A DNA stretch of 8,622 nucleotides from positions 1 to 8,622 of the forward strand of contig JAAYBY010000224.1 of the NCBI GenBank assembly GCA_012729935.1, in the 5' to 3' direction. The position numbers were made by a program, and so were the translations under genes. Position 1 is the stretch's first letter; each line of letters begins with the position of its first letter. The DNA comes from Clostridiaceae bacterium (GTDB lineage: Bacteria > Bacillota > Clostridia > Saccharofermentanales > UBA5734). Below are positions 1 through 5,496 of this stretch, piece by piece. The notes below the pieces were generated by a model. It saw only the letters and a list, made by a program, of their open reading frames with translations. It did not search any database and was not told the origin of the DNA.

Positions 1-1031
1 AGAAGAACTATGACTTCACACCGGCTTTCCAGTATGTTGCACCGATTATACAGGCGGCTGATCTGTCGATCTGCAATTTTGAAGGAACACTGGCCGGCCC
101 GCCTTTCACCGGCTTTCCGCTTTTTTCGGCACCGGATGCGATTGCCGACGCCTTGTACACCGCCGGATTTCGTGCTGCCTGGACCGCAAACAATCATATT
201 CTGGACAAAGGACTGGATGGTCTGCTTCGCACGACCCGTATCCTGCAAGATAAAAACCTGCAGGTGATCGGTACACGACTTGATCAAACACAGCAGTCGG
301 ATGCTGTCGTCAATGTTCAAGGGTATCAGATCGGGCTGATAGCCTATACATTTGAAACGATCGGGACAGAAACGCAGCCGGCTCTCAACAGCGTACCCAT
401 CCCGAAAGACGCGATACCCCTGCTGGATTCCTTCAATCCGTACCGTTCGGAAATCTTTGAACAGAATCTGAAGAACATCGTTGAGCGAGCGGTGGTATTA
501 AGACAGAAGGGTGCGGAAATGATTTGCCTTTCTCTGCACTGGGGCGATGAATATAAAACGAAAGAATCAGATTATCAACGAAAAATGGCGCAGCGTCTAG
601 CCGATGAGGGCATCGAACTGATCATCGGGCATCATCCGCACGTGCTGCAGCCGATTGATGTCTTAACAGCAGAAAATTTAGAAAGTCGGACATTGGTCTT
701 TTATTCGATCGGGAACTTCCTTCATAACATGACGTTCTCCACACATGGCACTAATGGATATGCTCAGGACGCCATGATTGCCCGAGTCACCATCCAGCGG
801 ACGGGTGGTCGTGTCCAGGCAACCGGGGCTGAAATCATTCCGACGTATGTAACACGAAAACAGACGAGCCAGGGGCTTCGACACTATATTGTGCCCGTCC
901 TTTCTGCACTTGATGATCCTGCGTCTTATCAATCACAGGCGTCTGATATAAAGGCGTCCTGGCAGCGGATTCAAACCGTGCTGCAATCGTCTGTCCGAGA
1001 AGACCAGATACCGGTTTCTTTTTCACCATGA
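1..1031 (+). CDS. CapA/PgsA-family metallophosphatase-fold protein, 5' end cut by the window
   Basis: The reading frame is open from the left edge (first full codon at 3) to a TGA at 1029-1031, giving 342 visible residues. The true start lies outside the window; the TTG at 153 is internal, because family residues are encoded before it. Seen in order: NFEGTL near visible residue 26, TANNHILDKG near 60, SLHWGDEY near 178, GHHPHVLQPID near 209 and YSIGNFLH near 234. These are the hallmark Asn/His/Asp/Glu clusters of the CapA (PGA_cap) family, which has a calcineurin-like phosphoesterase fold and is linked to poly-gamma-glutamate or capsule synthesis. The usual N-terminal GD motif and any signal peptide or membrane anchor would be in the missing part. 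Many family members sit outside capsule operons and have no known substrate, so a capsule role is not shown here; none of the visible neighbours is a capsule gene. No good terminator follows it. The family call is firm and the function is not. Confidence 0.93.
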   Translation, partial: KNYDFTPAFQYVAPIIQAADLSICNFEGTLAGPPFTGFPLFSAPDAIADALYTAGFRAAWTANNHILDKGLDGLLRTTRILQDKNLQVIGTRLDQTQQSDAVVNVQGYQIGLIAYTFETIGTETQPALNSVPIPKDAIPLLDSFNPYRSEIFEQNLKNIVERAVVLRQKGAEMICLSLHWGDEYKTKESDYQRKMAQRLADEGIELIIGHHPHVLQPIDVLTAENLESRTLVFYSIGNFLHNMTFSTHGTNGYAQDAMIARVTIQRTGGRVQATGAEIIPTYVTRKQTSQGLRHYIVPVLSALDDPASYQSQASDIKASWQRIQTVLQSSVREDQIPVSFSP

Positions 1032-1239
1032 TAATAACAACGATCGCAGCCGGTCCAAACCGCGACCTGCGTAAAAGCTGAAGGGCTGGTCAAAATGCGC
1101 TGAACGATGCAATTTGAACATGTCTGAACAAACCACGGACAGCCGCTTTTTGTTGGTGCGGTCGGCTGGTTGACATCGATGCCGTATGGCTTGTATAATC
1201 TTAACGCTATTGTTTTGATATACTAGGAGGTAAATATAG
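1032..1239. other. Non-coding gap between the capA-like gene and rpmH
   Basis: These 208 bases carry no convincing ORF, tRNA or known RNA. The right end holds the rpmH promoter and ribosome binding site. By eye there is no DnaA box of the TTATCCACA type and no AT-rich unwinding stretch, so this does not look like oriC although that is a common place for it beside rpmH. Two small inverted repeats exist (CGGT/ACCG at 1051-1062 and CAGCCG/CGGCTG at 1140-1168), but neither has a U tract, so no terminator for the upstream gene can be called. TGAAC occurs three times, at 1101, 1115 and 1125. Confidence 0.6.
1170..1199 (+). promoter_or_regulatory. Sigma-A type promoter of the rpmH operon
   Basis: A perfect -35 hexamer TTGACA (1170-1175) and a perfect -10 hexamer TATAAT (1194-1199) are separated by 18 bases. 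Transcription would start near 1206, leaving a leader of about 34 bases before the rpmH start. It is the best match to the housekeeping consensus in the window, which fits the high expression expected for a ribosomal protein gene and the genes behind it. Confidence 0.88.
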
Positions 1240-1374
1240 ATGAAGATGACATTTCAGCCTAAGAAGAGGCATAGAAAAAAAGAACATGGTTTTCGGAAAA
1301 GAATGCAGACAAAATCCGGACAGAATGTTATCAAACGCCGCAGGCTGAGGGGCAGAAAGCAGCTGAGTGCCTGA
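1240..1374 (+). CDS. rpmH: 50S ribosomal protein L34
   Basis: This 44-residue, very basic protein starts at ATG 1240 behind an AGGAGG box (1225-1230, 9 bases upstream) and ends at TGA 1372-1374. It begins MKMTFQPKKRHRKK and continues with HGFRKRM and a C-terminal run of Arg/Lys ending QLSA, the full L34 pattern at the usual length of 44 residues. L34 binds 23S rRNA in the large ribosomal subunit. Residue 3 is Met where most homologues have Arg, a harmless-looking variation. It is the first gene of the conserved rpmH-rnpA-yidD-yidC block, driven by the promoter at 1170-1199 and followed at once by a strong terminator-like hairpin. The identification is secure. Confidence 0.97.
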   Translation: MKMTFQPKKRHRKKEHGFRKRMQTKSGQNVIKRRRLRGRKQLSA

Positions 1375-1401
1375 AGACCGCAGGTCCTGTGGTCTTTTTT
1401 T
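1374..1401 (+). terminator. Intrinsic terminator or attenuator between rpmH and rnpA
   Basis: Bases 1374-1383 pair with 1387-1396 (AAGACC with GGTCTT, then one G-U pair, then CAG with CTG), leaving a three-base loop, and the 3' arm runs into seven T (1395-1401). This is a textbook intrinsic terminator. The 5' arm begins at the last base of the rpmH stop codon. No promoter is visible between here and rnpA, so some read-through is needed for rnpA expression; I infer partial termination, which would keep L34 mRNA above rnpA mRNA. Confidence 0.85.
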
Positions 1402-1449
1402 CACGATTGTGGTTGATACCGTTGCCTGTCAGGAAGGATCCTGAATCGA

Positions 1450-1836
1450 ATGAAACAAACGCAGCCACTGCGCATGAATTATGAGTTTTCGCGCGTTTAT
1501 CGCCAGGGTCGGTTCATCAGTGACCGCCATGTTGTGTTGCATTACCTGAGGCGGGGCGGTCAGAAAAATCGTCTGGGTATTACTGCAAGTCGAAAAGTGA
1601 ACAGCAGCGTGCAGCGCAACCGACTCAAGCGATTACTGCGGGAGAGCTATCGCCAGCTCGAAGATCAGACAGTGCCTGGCTACGATATCATTCTGGTTGC
1701 CAGACAAACAGCAGATGAACCCAACCTTCATACCATTTTGCCGGAGGTTCAACGTCTGGTTCGACGAGCCGGTCTGTCATCAAAGCGAAAGCAAGAGCCA
1801 GCGGATGTATCTGGTGGCTGCGGGTTGTCGCGATGA
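1450..1836 (+). CDS. rnpA: Ribonuclease P protein component
   Basis: A basic protein of 128 residues that acts with the RnpB RNA to cleave 5' leaders from precursor tRNAs. The family signature is clear: LRMNYEFSRVYRQG near residues 7-20, RLGITASRKV near 41-50 and the RNR box QRNRLKRLLRES at 55-66, followed by the typical GYDIILVAR strand near 77-85. The length is slightly above the usual 110-120 because of a tail after about residue 108 that lacks recognisable family features and is rich in Lys, Gly and Ser. The ATG at 1450 is preceded by AGGAAGG (1431-1437) at a rather long 12-base spacing. The next Met (codon 9) would remove part of the conserved N-terminus, so 1450 is preferred. The stop overlaps the yidD start by four bases, which implies translational coupling. 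It lies downstream of the rpmH terminator. Confidence 0.97.
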   Translation: MKQTQPLRMNYEFSRVYRQGRFISDRHVVLHYLRRGGQKNRLGITASRKVNSSVQRNRLKRLLRESYRQLEDQTVPGYDIILVARQTADEPNLHTILPEVQRLVRRAGLSSKRKQEPADVSGGCGLSR

Positions 1837-2042
1837 AACGTATTATGGTTAGAATGATCCGCGGATACCAGCGCCACGTGTCACCACGACTCGGGGCGCA
1901 GTGCAAATATTTGCCGACTTGCTCGCAGTATGCGATTGAAGCCATTGAACGATATGGATCCCTCAAAGGCGGTTTAATGGCTGTCTGGCGGATTCTCCGA
2001 TGCAACCCGTTCAGCCGGGGTGGCTATGATCCGGTCCCTTAA
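1833..2042 (+). CDS. yidD: Membrane protein insertion efficiency factor YidD
   Basis: A small protein of 69 residues (family DUF37). It shows the family core: an amphipathic N-terminus (MKRIMVRMIRGYQRHVSP), CKYLPTCSQYAIEAIERYG at residues 24-42 and RILRCNPFSRGGYDPVP at 53-69. Cys24, Cys30 and Cys57 are the conserved cysteines. In Escherichia coli YidD sits at the inner face of the membrane and assists YidC-dependent and Sec-dependent insertion; the same role is inferred here because yidC follows directly. The ATG at 1833 overlaps the rnpA stop as ATGA. Only a weak GGTGG lies upstream, so translation probably depends on ribosomes finishing rnpA. It ends with a TAA. Confidence 0.97.
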   Translation: MKRIMVRMIRGYQRHVSPRLGAQCKYLPTCSQYAIEAIERYGSLKGGLMAVWRILRCNPFSRGGYDPVP

Positions 2043-2122
2043 AGCGAATATCGTCGGCTGACTGCGTTTTTAACAGGAAGGAACGCCGTATTTAGCGGCA
2101 AGGATAAAGGAGTATAGAGTCT

Positions 2123-3169
2123 ATGGATCTTATTTCCACGCCAGTTATCGCTATGGGGCTGCTGGATCCCCTCTACACAGCGTTTGGCTGGGTTATGCGC
2201 GTGCTGTATGACTTTACCGGCAATTTTGGCCTGGTGATTATTCTCTTCACCATTGTTGTTCGCGGCCTGATGATCCCGCTGGGCATTAAACAGCAGAAAA
2301 GCACCTTAAAGCAGCAGGCTCTGCAGGGCGAAATTGCAAACATACAGCGGATGTATCCCAACGACAAAGCCAAACAAAGCGAATTGCAAATGGCTCTGTA
2401 CAAGAAGCATGGTGCGTCGCCCCTGTCCGGCTGTCTGCCATCAATTTTGCAGCTTATTATCATCTGGCCGATATTCCGGATCATTCAGGCACCGCTTGTC
2501 CATGTGATGAATGTTGCCGGAGAAAAAATCGAGTCAATTGCTGCATTTCTCGCCTCAACAACCGGCGCAAACGGCCAGACACTGATCGATGAAGCGGTTC
2601 AGGGACGTGCAGTAATGGACAACATGCCAATAGTCGGAGCTTTGAACACCCATGCCAGTGCACTGGCAGAGGTTATTCAGCGCGGCTATATCCAGATGAA
2701 CGATTTGATCAACCTGCGGTTTTTAGGCCTTGATCTGAGTTTACGGCCAAGCTATAACCCGGGTATCATTTTTGGCGCCGAAACCATTCAGGATTATCTG
2801 CCGCTTCTCGCGATTCCCATTCTGGTTGTACTGACCACGCTGGTTCAGATGCGCATCATGCGCAAGACAACGCCGAACCGAAAAAAGAAAGAGGAAGATC
2901 GTGAACGTGAACGTGTCAACCCCGCGCGTGCAGGCCAGACACCGGAAGACAAGTCAGAATCCATGATGAAGACGATGAACTTCATGATGCCCGTTTTTAT
3001 GCTGATCACCACATTTTCCATGCCGGCGTCCATGGGATTATACTGGATCATCGGTAATATCATGATGATCCTTCAATCAGTATTGATCTACTTTTTCTTT
3101 ACAAAAAAACTTGAACAAGCAGAAACCGGAGCCAACGATGTGCTCAAGCTTGAGAAAGCGCAGAGCTAA
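2123..3169 (+). CDS. yidC: Membrane protein insertase YidC (Oxa1 family)
   Basis: A 348-residue polytopic membrane protein that inserts and folds proteins in the cytoplasmic membrane, alone or with SecYEG. Likely membrane spans are at residues 35-53, 103-121, 226-245, 286-303 and 305-327. Arg47 in the first span (IVVRGLMIPL) matches the hydrophilic-groove arginine of the family. The block GASPLSGCLPSILQLIIIWP (97-116) is a strong family signature, and MPASMGLYWIIGN (300-312) marks the last spans. A very basic and acidic loop (246-283) lies on the cytoplasmic side. Between spans 1 and 2 there is the usual cytoplasmic helical hairpin (about 54-96). The loop after span 2 is about 100 residues and presumably extracytoplasmic, longer than in Bacillus SpoIIIJ. 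The N-terminus lacks a lipobox. The start is supported by AAAGGAG (2106-2112), 10 bases upstream. jag follows after 33 bases. Confidence 0.96.
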   Translation: MDLISTPVIAMGLLDPLYTAFGWVMRVLYDFTGNFGLVIILFTIVVRGLMIPLGIKQQKSTLKQQALQGEIANIQRMYPNDKAKQSELQMALYKKHGASPLSGCLPSILQLIIIWPIFRIIQAPLVHVMNVAGEKIESIAAFLASTTGANGQTLIDEAVQGRAVMDNMPIVGALNTHASALAEVIQRGYIQMNDLINLRFLGLDLSLRPSYNPGIIFGAETIQDYLPLLAIPILVVLTTLVQMRIMRKTTPNRKKKEEDRERERVNPARAGQTPEDKSESMMKTMNFMMPVFMLITTFSMPASMGLYWIIGNIMMILQSVLIYFFFTKKLEQAETGANDVLKLEKAQS

Positions 3170-3202
3170 CGAAGATATACCCATCAGAAGGAGGAACCTT
3201 TC

Positions 3203-3913
3203 ATGCCTGTCATGATAGAAAAAACAGCAAAAACAGTTCAGCAAGCGATTGATGAAGCGCTGGCGGAGCTTGGGATGACGGAAGACAAAGTGGTTATCGA
3301 AGTTCTCGATGAAGGCGACAGCGGGCTGCTGGGCCTTGGTCGCAAGCCGGCACGGGTGAGAGTATCTCATGATGCTGCGACTGATGAGGAACAGCCGGAT
3401 TCAGATGACGTTTATTATGGCGACGATGAAAGCTATCCCGGAGACCCTGAAACGCCTGAGGAGGCTGAAACGGTTTCTTACGTTGCAGCGATTTTGTCAG
3501 GAATCGGGATCCATGGAAAAATCAGCTCTTATCGTGAAGATGATACACTAAACATAGACGTAACCGGTCGTGACTGCGGTGCAGCGATCGGATATCATGG
3601 TGAGACGCTGGAAGCGATTCAGTATCTGGCATCACTGGCAGCAAACCGCAATACCGAGACGCATCTGCGGGTTATCGTCGACATAGCCGGGTATCGCAAA
3701 AAAAGAGAAGAGACGCTGATCAACCTCGCGGAACGAACGGCTGAGAAAGTCTATGACACAGGACGTGAAATCAGCTTGGAACCGATGACACCGGCAGAAA
3801 GACGGATTATTCATGCAGCCCTGCAATCTTTTTCCGGTGTTACAACGTTCAGCGAAGGTGAAGATCCGAACAGACATATTGTGATTGCACCGGGAGTTGA
3901 AGCCGACAATTGA
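3203..3913 (+). CDS. jag: RNA-binding protein Jag/KhpB (Jag_N, KH and R3H domains)
   Basis: A 236-residue cytoplasmic RNA-binding protein, also called KhpB or EloR. Residues 4-55 form the Jag_N domain, with the GDSGLLGLGRKPARVRV pattern at its end. Residues 56-90 are an acidic, Asp/Glu/Pro-rich linker. Residues 91-165 form a KH domain with the GYHG loop (130-133), followed by conserved helix residues ETLEAIQYL. Residues 170-232 are the R3H domain, with Arg200-x3-His204 in PAERRIIHAAL and the SEGEDPNRHIVI ending. In streptococci, Jag/KhpB with its KH partner KhpA binds RNAs and affects cell elongation and division; a similar role is inferred here. khpA is not in the window. The start at 3203 has AGAAGGAGG (3186-3194) at 8 bases. 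Its place right after yidC is the usual one in Bacillota. Confidence 0.96.
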   Translation: MPVMIEKTAKTVQQAIDEALAELGMTEDKVVIEVLDEGDSGLLGLGRKPARVRVSHDAATDEEQPDSDDVYYGDDESYPGDPETPEEAETVSYVAAILSGIGIHGKISSYREDDTLNIDVTGRDCGAAIGYHGETLEAIQYLASLAANRNTETHLRVIVDIAGYRKKREETLINLAERTAEKVYDTGREISLEPMTPAERRIIHAALQSFSGVTTFSEGEDPNRHIVIAPGVEADN

Positions 3914-3938
3914 CAGACGAGCTGTTTTAACTCATCTG

Positions 3939-3976
3939 AAGCGGTTTACGGTTAATTCAGCCTGTGAACCGCTTTT
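3939..3976 (+). terminator. Hairpin between jag and mnmE, possible weak terminator
   Basis: Bases 3939-3951 can pair with 3962-3974 over 13 positions, ten Watson-Crick and three G-U, around a ten-base loop. The outer eight pairs are AAGCGGTT with AACCGCTT. Only four T (3973-3976) follow the stem, so termination would be weak. It lies 26 bases after the jag stop and 25 bases before the mnmE ribosome binding site. It could instead be an RNase site or an mRNA stabiliser. Confidence 0.5.
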
Positions 3977-4001
3977 GCATCGGAAATCATTTGAAATGAA
4001 C

Positions 4002-4010
4002 AGGAGGAGG
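4002..4010 (+). promoter_or_regulatory. Ribosome binding site that fixes the mnmE start
   Basis: AGGAGGAGG ends six bases before GTG 4017, the ideal distance. In-frame starts further upstream (TTG 3885, ATG 3996) would place this box inside the coding region, and the residues they add show no MnmE similarity, so GTG 4017 is chosen. Confidence 0.85.
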
Positions 4011-4016
4011 CAGGTT

Positions 4017-5453
4017 GTGAACGGCGATTATCAGACTGTGCTGGATACCAATTTAACATCACAGGATCATGAGATCTGTGTTGCTGTTGCAACACCACCG
4101 GGACAAAGCGGTATTGCAGTGATCCGACTCTCCGGAAAAGGAGCTGCGGAGCTGATTGACCCGGTCTTTAAACCTGTTTCGAAGCGTTTTCCTCCCGTTT
4201 TTTCTATGCCCGGATATACCTGCGCTGTCGGAAAAATCATTTCGCCGGTGACGGGTGAACTGATTGACCAGGTTGTTTTAACTCGATTCACAGCCCCGCA
4301 TTCCTATACAGGTGAAGAGGTGATAGAGCTGTCTTGCCATGGCAGCCTGGCTATCAAGCAGTCATTGATTGATCTGATTCTCAGTCTCGGGGCACGCGCT
4401 GCCGAACCGGGTGAATTCACCAAGCGAGCGTTTTTAAATGGCAAATTGGATCTGATTCAGGCTGAAGCAGTTATTGATCTCATTCAGGCTGAGACGGATC
4501 GAAGCGCCAGAAACGCCGCTGCCTTGCTGCAGGGGGATCTATCGCAGCAGATGATGTTCATTTCAGACAATCTCTACCAGTTGCTTGCGTCGATTGAGCT
4601 GGTTCTGGAATATCCGGAACATGACGAATCAGACACGGTATCTGCACAGCTGGCGGCCGGCCTTGATCTGATCGAGCAGAAAATAAACCGTTACGTTCAA
4701 GGGTTTAGTCAGGGCCGTATCTTGACAGAAGGCATGACGGTTGTTCTGGCAGGACGCCCGAATGCCGGAAAGTCATCGCTGCTCAATGCGTTGGCAAATA
4801 CTGAGCGGGCGATTGTGACAGATGTGCCAGGAACAACGCGTGACACCATAGAAATAAAAATTGATATAGACGGCATCCCGGTACATCTGGTTGATACTGC
4901 AGGTGTTCGTGAAACAGAGGATACAGTCGAAAAGCTGGGTGTGGCCAGAACGCGTGATGTGCTGCAGTCAGCGGATTTGGTTTTCTGGCTGATCGCCCCG
5001 CCTGTCGATCATTTGCAGGAAGATCAGACGATCATGGAGCAGCTTCAGCTACAGTCGCTGGTTCCGCTGGTCAGCAAGGATGATCTCAATGAAAGTCTGG
5101 CGTTGCGCCAGGCAATCGAAGCCTGCTGGCCGGACCAGACGATCATGACCTGCTCAGTCCTCACAGGAGAGGGACTTGATGCGATCAGGAAGAAGGTCAT
5201 TGAAACGTATGAATCACTCGGTGCTCAGGCGCAAAATGATGTGCTCCTGACCAACAGTCGCCATAAGGCTTGCCTCGACAGCGCGCTCTTGTCTGTTCGA
5301 AAAGCACGGGAGGCGCTGCATGGCGGGATAACCTGGGATATCATTGCGTCATTGGTTCGCGGAAGCCTGGATGCACTGGCCGAGCTGACAGGTGATGCTG
5401 TTTCTGACACGCTGGTAGATACCATATTCTCCCGCTTTTGTGTCGGGAAATAG
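4017..5453 (+). CDS. mnmE: tRNA modification GTPase MnmE (TrmE)
   Basis: MnmE is a G-protein activated by dimerisation. With MnmG it installs the 5-carboxymethylaminomethyl or aminomethyl group on wobble U34 of certain tRNAs, using a folate one-carbon donor. From GTG 4017 it has 478 residues, slightly above the usual 450-460. Residues 20-125 are the folate-binding N-terminal domain (ATPPGQSGIAVIRLSG, HSYTGEEVIELSCHG). A helical domain follows with EFTKRAFLNGKLDLIQAEAV near 133-152. The inserted G domain has G1 GRPNAGKSS (246-254), G2 GTTRDT (272-277) and G3 DTAG (293-296). The C-terminus is FCVGK with the family's catalytic-motif Cys. G4 is unusual: SKDD (353-356) instead of NKxD. The GTG start has an excellent ribosome binding site. 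mnmG, its obligate partner, starts 43 bases downstream. Confidence 0.96.
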   Translation: MNGDYQTVLDTNLTSQDHEICVAVATPPGQSGIAVIRLSGKGAAELIDPVFKPVSKRFPPVFSMPGYTCAVGKIISPVTGELIDQVVLTRFTAPHSYTGEEVIELSCHGSLAIKQSLIDLILSLGARAAEPGEFTKRAFLNGKLDLIQAEAVIDLIQAETDRSARNAAALLQGDLSQQMMFISDNLYQLLASIELVLEYPEHDESDTVSAQLAAGLDLIEQKINRYVQGFSQGRILTEGMTVVLAGRPNAGKSSLLNALANTERAIVTDVPGTTRDTIEIKIDIDGIPVHLVDTAGVRETEDTVEKLGVARTRDVLQSADLVFWLIAPPVDHLQEDQTIMEQLQLQSLVPLVSKDDLNESLALRQAIEACWPDQTIMTCSVLTGEGLDAIRKKVIETYESLGAQAQNDVLLTNSRHKACLDSALLSVRKAREALHGGITWDIIASLVRGSLDALAELTGDAVSDTLVDTIFSRFCVGK

Positions 5454-5496
5454 TGATGTACAGATGCGTGTTGCTTAGCCGACAGGAGGCAGATTT

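Noticed and set aside
1140..1168. CAGCCG/CGGCTG inverted repeat as terminator of the capA-like gene
   Set aside because: It has only six pairs around a 22-base loop and no U tract follows; it also sits about 110 bases after the stop.
1402..1449. Promoter for rnpA after the rpmH terminator
   Set aside because: TTGATA is present near 1412, but no TATAAT-like hexamer is found at a suitable distance.
2043..2122. Possible terminator or promoter between yidD and yidC
   Set aside because: There is only a four-pair GCCG/CGGC hairpin (2085-2099) and an isolated run of five T; no -10 and -35 pair is visible.
3885..4016. Upstream in-frame extension of mnmE from TTG 3885
   Set aside because: The strong AGGAGGAGG box at 4002-4010 and the lack of MnmE similarity in the added 44 residues favour GTG 4017.
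4449..4496. Internal duplication DLIQAE...DLIQAE in MnmE, with matching DNA repeats
   Set aside because: The LDLxQAEAVxDLIxAxT pattern is a conserved helical block of all MnmE proteins, so it is not a recent duplication.
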